Source: an uncultured Stenotrophomonas sp.
GTDB taxonomy: Bacteria > Pseudomonadota > Gammaproteobacteria > Xanthomonadales > Xanthomonadaceae
DNA: 64,000 nucleotides
NCBI RefSeq assembly: GCF_913778665.1
Contig: NZ_CAJYVQ010000010.1
Coordinates: 177,398-241,397 of the forward strand
Direction of reading: 5' to 3'
The stretch's first letter is position 1, and each line of letters opens with the position of its first letter. The notes beneath the pieces are model-generated. The model saw only the letters and a list, made by a program, of their open reading frames with translations, was not told the origin of the DNA and did no database searches. Of the stretch, positions 35,337 through 44,305 are shown piece after piece. A program made the translations under genes and the position numbers.

Positions 35337-35438
35337 GCCAAGCGAGGCAATAACCCAGAGCCGCCTTTGACGTTGCAGTTGCAGTTGCAGTCAAGCCTGC
35401 CGCAGGCAGCGCCCGCGGCCGCCGCCGCAAGGAGCCCC

Positions 35439-36842
<1,404 letters not shown>

Positions 36843-36869
36843 CTACGACGTGCCGGGCGGGCGTGCCCT

Positions 36870-36945
36870 GTAGAGCCGAGCCCACGCTCGGCTGCTTCGG
36901 GCAATCCGATACCCACGGGCCAGCCGGGCGTGGGCTCGGCCCTAC
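36870..36945. repeat. SMAG dimer between purB and fumC
   Basis: The element extends from GTAG at 36870 to CTAC at 36945. The first hairpin is GCCGAGCCCACGCTCGGC and the second is an imperfect copy (GCCAGCCGGGCGTGGGCTCGGC). It lies in the divergent promoter region of purB and fumC. The remaining bases of this 294-base gap hold no clear promoter. Confidence 0.75.
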
Positions 36946-37100
36946 ACACAACGGCCCTGCGGACGGAACGATCTGGCCCGCGCTCGTCATCCCATGCCGC
37001 AGGCAAGGGAGTATCGTTGGCGCAGCCGCCAGCCCGGGAAGCGACACCCTGCCAGCCGCCGCTTCCCTTTCCCCAACTGAAGTAGTGCGGAGTCGATGCA

Positions 37101-38537
37101 ATGAGCAAAGTTGCAAGCAAGGGTGGAACCCCCGGGTTCCGGATTGAACACGACAGCATGGGCGAGCTGCAGGTGCCTGCCGATGCCCTGTGGGGCGCGC
37201 AGACCCAGCGTGCTGTGCAGAATTTCCCGGTCTCGGGCCAGCGCATGCCGCGCGGTTTCATCCGTGCGCTGGGCCTGGTCAAGGGTGCCGCTGCCGGCGT
37301 GAATGCCGAGCTGGGCCACCTGCCCAAGACCGTGGCCAGGGCCATCCAGACCGCCGCCGCCGAAGTGGCCGCCGGTGACTGGGACGCGCATTTCCCGATC
37401 GACGTCTACCAGACCGGCTCGGGCACGTCGTCCAACATGAATGCCAACGAGGTCATCGCCACCTTGGCCAACCGTGCCGGCAAGGCGGGCAAGACCGTGG
37501 TGCACCCCAACGACCACGTCAACCAGGGCCAGAGCTCCAATGACGTGATCCCGACGGCGCTGCGCGTGTCGGCGGTGCTGGCCACGCACGAACACCTGCT
37601 GCCGGCGCTGGTGCACCTGCGCAAGACCCTGGACAAGAAGGGCCGCAGCCTGCGGAAGGTGGTCAAGACCGGCCGCACCCACCTGATGGATGCGATGCCG
37701 CTGACGTTCGAGCAGGAATTCGGCGCCTGGTCGGCGCAGCTGGCCTCGGCGCAGGAGCGCATCGAAGACAGCCTCAAGCGCCTGCGCCGCCTGCCGCTGG
37801 GTGGCACTGCCATCGGCACCGGCATCAATGCCGACCCGCGCTTCGGCGCGCAGGTGGCCAAGGCGCTGAAGCAGCAGACCTCGATCAAGTTCGACAGTGC
37901 CGACAACAAGTTCGAAGGCCTGGCCGCGCAGGATGATGCAGTGGAACTGTCGGGCCAGCTCAATGCACTGGCGGTGGCACTGATCAAGATCGCCAATGAC
38001 CTGCGCTGGATGAACGCCGGTCCGCTGGCCGGGCTGGGCGAGATCGAGCTGCCGGCACTGCAGCCGGGCAGCTCGATCATGCCGGGCAAGGTCAATCCGG
38101 TCATTCCGGAAGCCACCGTGATGGCCTGCGCGCAGGTGATCGGCCACCACGCCGCGATCACCGTGGCCGGGCAGACCGGCAACTTCCAGCTCAACGTCAC
38201 CCTGCCGCTTATTGCAGTGAACCTGCTCGATGGCATCGGCCTGATGGCCAATGTGTCCACCCTGCTGGCCGACAGTGCCATCGCCGGCCTGAAGGTGCGC
38301 GAGGAGCGCGTGGCTGAGGCGCTGGCGCGCAACCCGATCCTGGTCACCGCGCTGAACCCGATCATCGGCTACGAGAAGGCCGCGGCGATTGCCAAGCGTG
38401 CCTACAAGGAGCAGCGCCCGGTGCTGGATGTGGCGCTGGAAGACAGCGGCCTGGGCGAGGCCGAGTTGCGTCGCCTGCTGGACCCGACCGCGCTGACCGC
38501 TGGCGGCATCCAGGCGGGCGGTGGCGGCGGCGGTTGA
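37101..38537 (+). CDS. fumC: Fumarate hydratase class II
   Basis: This 478-residue, iron-independent, oxygen-tolerant homotetramer interconverts fumarate and malate. The superfamily signature is GSSIMPGKVNPVIPE. GSGTSSNMNANEVIA and HPNDHVNQGQSSNDVIPTA provide the substrate site, and the catalytic His lies in GRTHLMDAMPLTFEQEF. The start at 37101 has GGAG about ten bases upstream. The protein ends in a short run of six glycines (QAGGGGGG), which looks like a low-complexity C-terminal extension. Two fumarases of unrelated folds in one genome allow replacement of the iron-sulfur enzyme under oxidative or iron stress. Confidence 0.95.
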   Translation: MSKVASKGGTPGFRIEHDSMGELQVPADALWGAQTQRAVQNFPVSGQRMPRGFIRALGLVKGAAAGVNAELGHLPKTVARAIQTAAAEVAAGDWDAHFPIDVYQTGSGTSSNMNANEVIATLANRAGKAGKTVVHPNDHVNQGQSSNDVIPTALRVSAVLATHEHLLPALVHLRKTLDKKGRSLRKVVKTGRTHLMDAMPLTFEQEFGAWSAQLASAQERIEDSLKRLRRLPLGGTAIGTGINADPRFGAQVAKALKQQTSIKFDSADNKFEGLAAQDDAVELSGQLNALAVALIKIANDLRWMNAGPLAGLGEIELPALQPGSSIMPGKVNPVIPEATVMACAQVIGHHAAITVAGQTGNFQLNVTLPLIAVNLLDGIGLMANVSTLLADSAIAGLKVREERVAEALARNPILVTALNPIIGYEKAAAIAKRAYKEQRPVLDVALEDSGLGEAELRRLLDPTALTAGGIQAGGGGGG

Positions 38538-38547
38538 TCTGCCGGTT

Positions 38548-38603
38548 GTAGAGTCGAGCCACGCTCGACCGTTGTTCCGGAGTCGAGCATGGCTCGGCTC
38601 TAC
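38548..38603. repeat. SMAG dimer after fumC
   Basis: The element runs from GTAG at 38548 to CTAC at 38603, with inverted stems built from GTCGAGC/GCTCGAC (first) and GTCGAGC/GCTCGGC (second). It starts about ten bases after the fumC stop. Confidence 0.82.
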
Positions 38604-38612
38604 GGAAGTGAA

Positions 38613-38637
38613 GAACGCCGCCCTTGGGCGGCGTTTC
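38613..38637. terminator. Intrinsic terminator after fumC and facing the next gene
   Basis: AACGCCGCCC (38614-38623), TT, GGGCGGCGTT (38626-38635) then T form a 10-bp stem with a tight loop. It is located between the converging fumC and the lipoprotein gene at 38642. Confidence 0.85.
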
Positions 38638-38641
38638 TGCT

Positions 38642-39067
38642 TCAGCGACGGTCGGCGACGATGTTGCCGAAGGTGTCGGTGTAATCCTTGAATTCGGGGA
38701 TGCGCTGGATCAGGTCGGCCGGAATCACGTCCATGCCTTCCGGCGGCTGGATCTTCACCGGCTGCATGTTCGGGTCGGCCGGGGCGGCCACCAGGGTGTT
38801 CTGGCGCAGCACCTGCAGCTTGCCGAACATCGTCTGCAGCATCTGCTTCTGCCCGTCGTCCAGCGGAATCTGGATTTCGTCCACCTTCATCGTGCCGTCG
38901 CCGAGGATGATGATGTTCGGTGCTGGCGGGCGGCGCACGGTCACCATGCCTTCGCTGACGGAAATCTTGGGCTTGCCACGCTCGGCGCGGTGGTTGCGGT
39001 AATCCTTGTCACAGCCGACCAGGCCCAGGCAAAGCAGGGCGGCCAGCAGCAGGAACAACTTCTTCAT
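38642..39067 (-). CDS. Lipoprotein of unknown function (end of the YtrA/GIN module)
   Basis: This 141-residue protein has a lipoprotein signal ending in LVGC (Cys about 19) and a short domain containing KPKISVSEGMVTVRRPPAPNIIILGDGTMKVDEIQIPLDDGQKQMLQTMFGKLQVLR. The wording IILGDGTMKVDEIQIPL recalls the YggN/DUF2884-like region of the preceding gene, so it may be a diverged relative. The start at 39067 is chosen from the signal peptide. It lies 100 bases after the DUF2884 gene and could be transcribed with it. The function is unknown, with envelope location likely. Confidence 0.72.
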   Translation of the reverse strand: MKKLFLLLAALLCLGLVGCDKDYRNHRAERGKPKISVSEGMVTVRRPPAPNIIILGDGTMKVDEIQIPLDDGQKQMLQTMFGKLQVLRQNTLVAAPADPNMQPVKIQPPEGMDVIPADLIQRIPEFKDYTDTFGNIVADRR

Positions 39068-39167
39068 GGCGTTCGGTTCGGGGGCATCCGGGGCCTCCAT
39101 TGTAAGCCCGCCAGCGCAGCCCTACCGGCAACGGAGCGCCGTTGACGGTAAGGTGCGTCGATATGTC

Positions 39168-39779
39168 TCAGTTGGAGAACGTGACCGAGTTGTTCTTGCC
39201 GCAGTCGTCCACGTCGCTCTGGTCCATGGTCGCGTAGGGCTTGAACGCCGGCAGTTCGCGTGCCAGCGCCTGCTGGCTGGCCAGCATCGCCGGCAGGCGA
39301 TCACAGATGCGCTTGGCCTGGGCCTCGATCTTGGCGGCTTCGGCGTTGATGCGCTTTTCCACGCCTTCGCTGTCGCCGCTGAAGATGCTCTTCAGCGCTT
39401 CACCGGCCGCGTTGGCGCCGAGCTTGGCACCGGCCACGCCGACATCCATGCCCGCCATCGCAACGGCGACCACGTGACCGCGGTACTCCTGCAGGTGGCG
39501 GCGCTGGACGTCGTTGGCGGCGACCTCCTTGCCGTCGATCAGCAGGCGGCCGTCGGGCGTGATCTCCGCACGCGGCTGCTTGTCGGCAGAGATCTTGATG
39601 TTGCCCTCGGCGATCTCCTTGCGGGCATCGTCCATGGCTTCCTTCACGGACTGGCCAACGCCGCTGGTGGCTTCGGCAACGCTCTTGCCGACGCTCTTGT
39701 CGGGGGCGGAGGAGGTGCCACCGCAGGCGATCAGCGGCAGGCACAGCAGGGCAGCGGGCAGCAGGCGCAACAGATTCAT
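39168..39779 (-). CDS. YggN-like (DUF2884) lipoprotein
   Basis: This 203-residue protein has a lipoprotein signal (LPLIAC, Cys about 19). The mature part begins with a helical segment (SVKEAMDDARKEIAEGN) followed by IKISADKQPRAEITPDGRLLIDGKEVAANDVQRRHLQEYR. That is the core pattern of the DUF2884/YggN family. The C-terminal half is helical and Ala-rich and ends with a Cys pair (ICDRL and DDCGKN) that could form a disulfide. It is placed 30 bases downstream of the GIN-domain gene on the same strand and appears to be part of that module. No biochemical role is established. Confidence 0.75.
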   Translation of the reverse strand: MNLLRLLPAALLCLPLIACGGTSSAPDKSVGKSVAEATSGVGQSVKEAMDDARKEIAEGNIKISADKQPRAEITPDGRLLIDGKEVAANDVQRRHLQEYRGHVVAVAMAGMDVGVAGAKLGANAAGEALKSIFSGDSEGVEKRINAEAAKIEAQAKRICDRLPAMLASQQALARELPAFKPYATMDQSDVDDCGKNNSVTFSN

Positions 39780-39809
39780 GGTGTTCCCCTGGAGGTATGT
39801 GGAAGAGGA

Positions 39810-40697
39810 TTACTTGCCGCGCGGCAGGGTGACCCGGCCGCTGACGTTGCGGTGCCCGACATCACCGCTGCCGCTGTGATCGACGGTCAGGCTGCCGCGC
39901 ACGCCGTCGACCTGGATGTCACCCGAGCCGTGGCTGCGCACATGCACATTGCCGCCGATGTCGGCCAGGTCGACGCCGCCGGAGCCGACCACGCCGACCT
40001 CGACGCTGCCCTGCACGCGCTTGAACTCGATGTCGCCCGAGCCGACCGTATCCAGCCGCGCGTTGCCACGCACATCGGTGATCTTCAGGTCACCCGAACC
40101 GACCGTGCCGGTGATGGCGTCGCCGCCGATGTTGCGGGCGTTGACGTCGCCCGAACCGAGCGACAGCAGGTTCAGCGAACTCCCGCCGTCGATGTTGAGG
40201 TCGCCCGAGCCCACTGCGGCGTGGATGCTGCCGCGCGTACCGCGGGCGACCGCATCACCGGAGCCGACATCCACGCTGAGCGACTGCGCGTTTTCCACGC
40301 TGGCGTCGCCCGAGCCGACCTTGAGCTGCAGCGGCAGGTTGTCCGGCACGCTGCCGCGGATGTCCAGCCAGGCGTAGCTGTTGCCCAGGCTGATGCCGCT
40401 GTGGCGGCCGTCGCGGCGCAGGCTCACCACCAGCTTGTCGCCCTCGCGGTGCTGGTCCAGCACCAGCTGGTCCAGCCATTCCTGGCTGGAGGCACAGGCA
40501 CGGCCATCGAGCTGGCCACCGCCGGCACGGGCGACCACCTTCAGGTCGTGCTGGTTGACCTCGATCACCACCGCCTTGGCACCGGCCACGTCCAGCTTCA
40601 ACGCGCGCGCAGCAGTGAACTTGCAGTTCGGGGCATCGGCAGCGAGTGCCGACAGCGGCAACAGCAACAACGCGGAACAGGCGAGCAGGGAACGCAT
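39810..40697 (-). CDS. GIN-domain (DUF2807) exported repeat protein
   Basis: This 295-residue protein has a signal peptide (about 1-19, ending LSALA), a short N-terminal domain with two cysteines, and about nine tandem repeats of 17-19 residues (about 125-290). Each opens with x-GSGD (VGSGDASV, VGSGDAVA, VGSGDLNI, LGSGDVNA, VGSGDLKI, VGSGDIEF, VGSGGVDL, HGSGDIQV, SGSGDVGH). The seventh has G in place of D. This is the head-GIN architecture, predicted to be a right-handed beta-helix. The ATG at 40697 has GGAGG eight bases upstream. It is directly downstream of an ABC permease and its YtrA regulator, hinting at a role in envelope stress or export. Confidence 0.85.
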   Translation of the reverse strand: MRSLLACSALLLLPLSALAADAPNCKFTAARALKLDVAGAKAVVIEVNQHDLKVVARAGGGQLDGRACASSQEWLDQLVLDQHREGDKLVVSLRRDGRHSGISLGNSYAWLDIRGSVPDNLPLQLKVGSGDASVENAQSLSVDVGSGDAVARGTRGSIHAAVGSGDLNIDGGSSLNLLSLGSGDVNARNIGGDAITGTVGSGDLKITDVRGNARLDTVGSGDIEFKRVQGSVEVGVVGSGGVDLADIGGNVHVRSHGSGDIQVDGVRGSLTVDHSGSGDVGHRNVSGRVTLPRGK

Positions 40698-40722
40698 GGG
40701 TGGTGCCTCCGGATGGATGGAA

Positions 40723-41751
40723 TCAGATCTCGCCGGCGCGCTTGCGCAGGCGGATGGCGAGGAAGATGAACACTGCACCGACGGCCGCACCGATCCACAG
40801 TTCCGGCATCGCCAGCGACTTCAGCTGCGAGGCGGGGGACATCAGGCTGACCACCGAGTCCAGATCGCGGCGCGACCCTTCACCGGCGCCGAGGCGGTAC
40901 AGCAGGTCCATGCCGGGCACGCCGCCCAGCAGCAGGCGACCGACGATGTTCTGCCAGAACCAGCCGGTGGTCAGGCCAAACAGCGGCATGATCTTGGTGG
41001 TGCTGACGATGACGCCGGCAAACAGCGGCAGCATCACCGCCCACAGGAACGGCTTGCTCTTGGCCCAGGCCGAGCACAGCAGCAGCCAGCCGGCGGTGGG
41101 CAGGGCCCACAGCGCGTAGACCGGAATCCAGCTCAGATGGCCGGCGGCCAGCGTCAACGGGCTGGCTGGGCCCCAGATCAGCGACATCGGGCTGCCGCCG
41201 TGCATCAGTGCGACGATGCTGATGATCACCAGGAAGCCGAACATGGTGATGATGCCGGCGAGCACCGCGATCAGCGGTGCCACGATCAGTGCACTGATCA
41301 CCTTGGACAGCACGGTCTGGGTATCTGACAGCGGCAACGACTTCCAGAACAGGATGCTGCGGTCGCGGCGGTCGTCATACAGGGCGCCCAGGCAGTAGAA
41401 GAACACGACGAAGGCCAGCACCAGGAACGGCCACGCCGAGCTGAGCACCAGAGTCAGGTCGAGGCCGTTGCCCAGGTCGGCCAGATCCTTGCCGTCGATG
41501 TTGCGGGTGAGCAGGGCCAGGTCCAGGCCGTTGACGTTCACGCTTTCGCCATCGACATGCAACGCGCCGTTGCGCGCGGCGCGGTTCAGCGCGAACAGGC
41601 CGAAGGCGATGCCAACGGTGCTCATCACCAGCGAGATCAGGCCGGCGATCAACGGGGCATACAGGAAGCCGCCGCGGTTTTCCCAGTACTCGCGCTTGAG
41701 CAGCCAGCGCAGGGTGCCGAGGGGACTGACGGGGTGGTTGACGGCGTTCAT
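40723..41751 (-). CDS. ABC transporter permease (ABC-2 like)
   Basis: This 342-residue inner-membrane protein has about six membrane segments. The N-terminal part contains LLKREYWENRGGFLYAPLIAGLISLVMS. The middle contains the marker RDRSILFWKSLPLSDTQTVLSKVISALIVAPLIAV, typical of ABC-2-type permeases that pair with a bacitracin- or multidrug-type ATPase. The start overlaps the ATPase gene stop by four bases, so they are translated together. The 25-base gap to the GIN-domain gene is very short. The substrate is unknown. Confidence 0.85.
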   Translation of the reverse strand: MNAVNHPVSPLGTLRWLLKREYWENRGGFLYAPLIAGLISLVMSTVGIAFGLFALNRAARNGALHVDGESVNVNGLDLALLTRNIDGKDLADLGNGLDLTLVLSSAWPFLVLAFVVFFYCLGALYDDRRDRSILFWKSLPLSDTQTVLSKVISALIVAPLIAVLAGIITMFGFLVIISIVALMHGGSPMSLIWGPASPLTLAAGHLSWIPVYALWALPTAGWLLLCSAWAKSKPFLWAVMLPLFAGVIVSTTKIMPLFGLTTGWFWQNIVGRLLLGGVPGMDLLYRLGAGEGSRRDLDSVVSLMSPASQLKSLAMPELWIGAAVGAVFIFLAIRLRKRAGEI

Positions 41752-42623
41752 GCGTAGGTCCCCTTCATGATGGCGACGAACAGGTCGGCCAGGCCCGGAC
41801 TGCGGGTCTCGCCAAGGGTGGACAGCTGCGTGCGCGGCACGCCATCGAACAGCATCACGGTCTTGCCGAATGCCAGGGTGCGCTCGTCGATCGGCTTCAA
41901 GGCGCGGGCGGTATCGAGCTGATCGGCATTGACCAGCAGCTCGGTGTAGCGCTGGCTGACCTCGTCCATTTCGGCGTCGAGCACGATGCGGCCGTCGCGG
42001 ATGAACATCACGTCGGTCAGGATGTGCTCGATCTCTTCCACCTGGTGGGTGGTGACGATGATGGTCTTCTGTTCGTCGAAGTAGTCCTCCAGCAGGCGCT
42101 GGTAGAACTCCTTGCGGTACAGGATGTCCAGGCCCAGGGTGGGCTCGTCCAGCACCAGGATGCGGGCATCGATGGCCATCACCAGCGCCAGGTGCAGCTG
42201 CACGATCATGCCCTTGGACAGTTCGCGAACGCGCTGTTTCGGCTGCAGCTTGGTGTTGGCCAGGAAGCGCTCGCAGCGGGCGCGGTCGAAGCGCGGATGC
42301 ACGCCGGCCACGAAGTCGATCGCCTCGCGCACCTTCAGCCAGCGCGGCAGCACGGCGACGTCGGCGATGAAACAGATGTCATTCATCAGTTCGTCGCGGT
42401 GGAGCCGCGGGTCGCGGCCGAGCACGCTCAGTTCGCCTTCCACCGCGGTCAGCCCGAGCAGGGCTTTCAGTGCGGTGGTCTTGCCCGCACCGTTGGGGCC
42501 GATCAGGCCGACGATGCGTCCGCTCGGAATGCTGAAGCTGGCTTTGTCGAGGGCGACCGTGGTCTTGTAGGCCTTGCGCAGGCCGCGGGCGGTGATGACC
42601 GATTCGCTTGCGTTGCTATTCAT
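41748..42623 (-). CDS. ABC transporter ATP-binding protein
   Basis: This 291-residue ATPase has Walker A GPNGAGKTTALK (about 43-54), a Q-loop region, signature-like LSKGM (the canonical LSGGQ is altered) and Walker B ILVLDEPTLGLD, then an H-loop (VTTHQ). The divergent signature is frequent among ATPases paired with DUF-type permeases in YtrA operons. The start at 42623 is chosen since it overlaps the regulator gene's TGA by one base. It partners the permease that follows. Confidence 0.9.
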   Translation of the reverse strand: MNSNASESVITARGLRKAYKTTVALDKASFSIPSGRIVGLIGPNGAGKTTALKALLGLTAVEGELSVLGRDPRLHRDELMNDICFIADVAVLPRWLKVREAIDFVAGVHPRFDRARCERFLANTKLQPKQRVRELSKGMIVQLHLALVMAIDARILVLDEPTLGLDILYRKEFYQRLLEDYFDEQKTIIVTTHQVEEIEHILTDVMFIRDGRIVLDAEMDEVSQRYTELLVNADQLDTARALKPIDERTLAFGKTVMLFDGVPRTQLSTLGETRSPGLADLFVAIMKGTYA

Positions 42624-42982
42624 CAGACTTTCCCCTGGGGCAACAATTCGTCGAGGCTCAGGCCCAGGCGCTGGATGCGCTCCAGCACCGCCGGCCACTC
42701 TTCGTTGAGGAAGCGTTCGCGCTCGCTGCTGCGCAGCTGCGTGGCGGCCTGCTCGGTCATGAACATGCCCAGCCCGCGGCGCTTCTCGACCAGGCCTTCG
42801 TCGGCCAGTTCCTGATAAGCGCGCGAAACGGTGATGGGGTTGAGCTGGTAGTCGGCGGCCACCTGGCGCACCGAAGGCAGGGCATCGCCCGGCTTGAGGA
42901 TTCCGTCGAGCATCATGGCGATCACGCGCTCCTTCAACTGACGGTAGATGGGAGCGCCGTCGCTCCACTGGATGTCGCTCAT
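42623..42982 (-). CDS. GntR-family regulator, YtrA subfamily
   Basis: This 119-residue protein has a winged helix-turn-helix (about 12-75, GAPIYRQLKERVIAMMLDGILKPGDALPSVRQVAADYQLNPITVSRAYQELADEGLVEKRRG) and a very short C-terminal helical tail. It lacks the ligand-binding domain of full-size GntR proteins. This short build is the YtrA subfamily, which typically represses adjacent ABC-transporter genes and its own gene. The start at 42982 has GGAG seven bases upstream. It lies two bases after a short membrane-protein gene and just before the ABC genes. The upstream GGTG-N16-CACC dyad is its probable operator. Confidence 0.9.
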   Translation of the reverse strand: MSDIQWSDGAPIYRQLKERVIAMMLDGILKPGDALPSVRQVAADYQLNPITVSRAYQELADEGLVEKRRGLGMFMTEQAATQLRSSERERFLNEEWPAVLERIQRLGLSLDELLPQGKV

Positions 42983-42984
42983 GG

Positions 42985-43224
42985 TCAGCTCCGTGGGGTC
43001 AGCGGCTGGGCGAACGAGAAATACGGCATGGACAGGGAGCTGTGCAGCCGACGCGGGGGAGGGGGGGAGGATACGGCGGCGTTCCCTGCCGGTGAAACGG
43101 TGGCGTCCTGCCCACTGTCGGGGGAGGTGGGGGAGGTGGGCGCGGCCAGCCAGGCCAGCACGATCAGGGTCGAGACAGCAGCGGCCGCTGGCGCGGTGAA
43201 GTGGCGACGGATCCGGATGTTCAT
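42985..43224 (-). CDS. Small membrane-anchored or exported protein, first gene of the YtrA operon
   Basis: This 79-residue protein has an N-terminal hydrophobic helix (about 10-28, APAAAAVSTLIVLAWLAA) and a Pro/Ser-rich tail with no recognised domain. The start at 43224 follows a GGGGGAA stretch, and it ends two bases before the regulator start. A longer open frame to 43512 crosses the promoter and is not credible. It may be a leader-type or accessory protein of the ABC system. Because it is first after the promoter, its translation may affect the regulator. Confidence 0.55.
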   Translation of the reverse strand: MNIRIRRHFTAPAAAAVSTLIVLAWLAAPTSPTSPDSGQDATVSPAGNAAVSSPPPPRRLHSSLSMPYFSFAQPLTPRS

Positions 43225-43248
43225 GGCTTCCCCCTGTCTCAGGTGACT

Positions 43249-43289
43249 GGTGTTGTATGCAACTATAACACCGGCACGCCTATGTGCAA
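43249..43289 (-). promoter_or_regulatory. YtrA-type operator overlapping the operon promoter
   Basis: On the + strand GGTGTTGTA, six bases and TATAACACC (43249-43272) form a dyad with one mismatch, and its ends read GGTG-N16-CACC. From memory, this same pattern was described for a YtrA-type regulator in Xanthomonas. On the minus strand, TATAGT (43267-43262) is a good -10 with TTGCAC (43289-43284) at 16-base spacing as -35. The -10 is inside the dyad, so binding would block transcription. The start codon is about 30 bases downstream. Confidence 0.72.
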
Positions 43290-43437
43290 CCCCTTGCCGG
43301 CCCCAACTGATGGCAGGGGGAGTCGTTTCACCGACATATTTCAGCAGGTTGTTGATTGAAAAGGAAAAAAAATCTCCGGTGCCACGCCCGGCGGCCGAAG
43401 CGCTGCTTGGCAGCCGTTCATCCATCGCCCGTGCGCC

Positions 43438-43458
43438 GTCGAGCGAGCTCGACTCTAC
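43438..43458 (-). repeat. SMAG monomer
   Basis: On the minus strand GTAGAGTCGAGC-TC-GCTCGAC: a 7-bp stem with a two-base centre and the GTAG head. Confidence 0.7.
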
Positions 43459-43573
43459 GGCATCCATGCCCCCGCGCCCCGGGGCGAACGCCGCAATTGC
43501 CACGCCGCGCAAAGCCGCGCCCGCACCTGCGCCATCGGGGCGGCCGGCGCCCGATGCTATAGTTCGGCCGATT

Positions 43574-43593
43574 CCCGGCCCCTTTGGGCCGGG
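43574..43593 (+). other. Leader hairpin before glutathione peroxidase
   Basis: CCCGGCCC (43574-43581) and GGGCCGGG (43586-43593) form a perfect 8-bp stem with a four-base loop, 31 bases before the start codon and just after a TATAGT that could be the -10. There is no T-run, so it is a leader structure, not an obvious terminator. Confidence 0.5.
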
Positions 43594-43624
43594 CCTTGTG
43601 AATGGCTACCGCGGACCGCTCCTG

Positions 43625-44209
43625 ATGCCCCTGCCGACCGTTTCCCCGCGCCACCTGCGCGGCCTGTCCCTGCTGGCCCTGCTGGTGGCCGGCGCTGCCG
43701 GCAGCGCCAGTGCCCTGGCCGCCGATCTGCTCGACCTGAACTACCGGCCCTTGGCCGGCAAGCAGCAGGTCAACCTGCAGCAGCGCTACCACGGGCAGGT
43801 GCTGCTGGTGGTCAACACCGCCAGCAAGTGTGGCTACACGCCACAATACGAAGGCCTGGAGGCGCTGCAGAAGCGCTACGCCGGTCGCGGCTTTGCCGTG
43901 CTCGGTTTCCCGTCCAACGATTTCAAGGGCCAGGAACCGGGTGACGAGCAGCAGATCCAGGAGTTCTGCACGCTGACCTACGGCGTCAAGTTCCCGATGT
44001 TCGAAAAGGTGCACGTGGTGGGCGCGGAGGCGACGCCGCTTTACCAGCGCCTGACCGCAGCGACCGGTGTCGCGCCGGGCTGGAATTTCCACAAGTACCT
44101 GGTCGGCCGCGATGGCAAGGTCATCGCGCAGTTCGCCAGCAAGGTGACGCCGGACGATCCGCAGTTGACCGCGGCCATCGACAAGGCGCTGGCCGCCGCT
44201 ACGCATTGA
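43625..44209 (+). CDS. Glutathione peroxidase (periplasmic)
   Basis: This 194-residue thioredoxin-fold peroxidase has the active-site cysteine at residue 69 in ASKCGYTPQYEGLEAL (Cys instead of selenocysteine), plus GFPSNDFKGQEPGDE and the conserved Trp-Asn in WNFHKYLV. It reduces hydrogen or lipid peroxides, probably with thioredoxin as donor. A signal peptide (about 1-33, LSLLALLVAGAAGSASALAA) shows export to the periplasm. The ATG at 43625 is chosen at the signal peptide. It has no clear ribosome-binding site, and a longer frame upstream is not credible. Confidence 0.92.
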   Translation: MPLPTVSPRHLRGLSLLALLVAGAAGSASALAADLLDLNYRPLAGKQQVNLQQRYHGQVLLVVNTASKCGYTPQYEGLEALQKRYAGRGFAVLGFPSNDFKGQEPGDEQQIQEFCTLTYGVKFPMFEKVHVVGAEATPLYQRLTAATGVAPGWNFHKYLVGRDGKVIAQFASKVTPDDPQLTAAIDKALAAATH

Positions 44210-44305
44210 CATGCAGCACGGATGCCTCGACATCGACGGCATGCGTGCGACAATGCTTCTTTTCGCGCCGACGTCGGCGCCCGGACACTTTCAGGAATGC
44301 AGCGA

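Larger units (their letters stand above)
34693..35438. other. 746-base repeat-rich intergenic island between roxA and purB
   Basis: There is no gene in this interval: every open frame is short or is a continuation of antisense frames. It holds, from left to right, foldback element A (34868-34973), an SMAG dimer (35063-35126), a purB-proximal terminator-like hairpin (35153-35173) and foldback element B (35239-35336). The roxA promoter region must lie between element A and the roxA start. Confidence 0.7.
43225..43624. other. 400-base divergent region between the YtrA operon and glutathione peroxidase
   Basis: No gene is supported here. It holds the YtrA operator and promoter (43249-43289), an AT-rich stretch around 43345-43378, an SMAG monomer (43438-43458), a TATAGT that may be the peroxidase -10 (43558-43563), and a leader hairpin at 43574-43593. 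The stretch 43290-43437 contains nothing I recognise. Confidence 0.6.

Noticed and set aside
35403..35437. Possible small gene just after the end of purB
   Set aside because: It is a GC-rich stretch (CGCAGGCAGCGCCC...) with no start signal and inconsistent frames.
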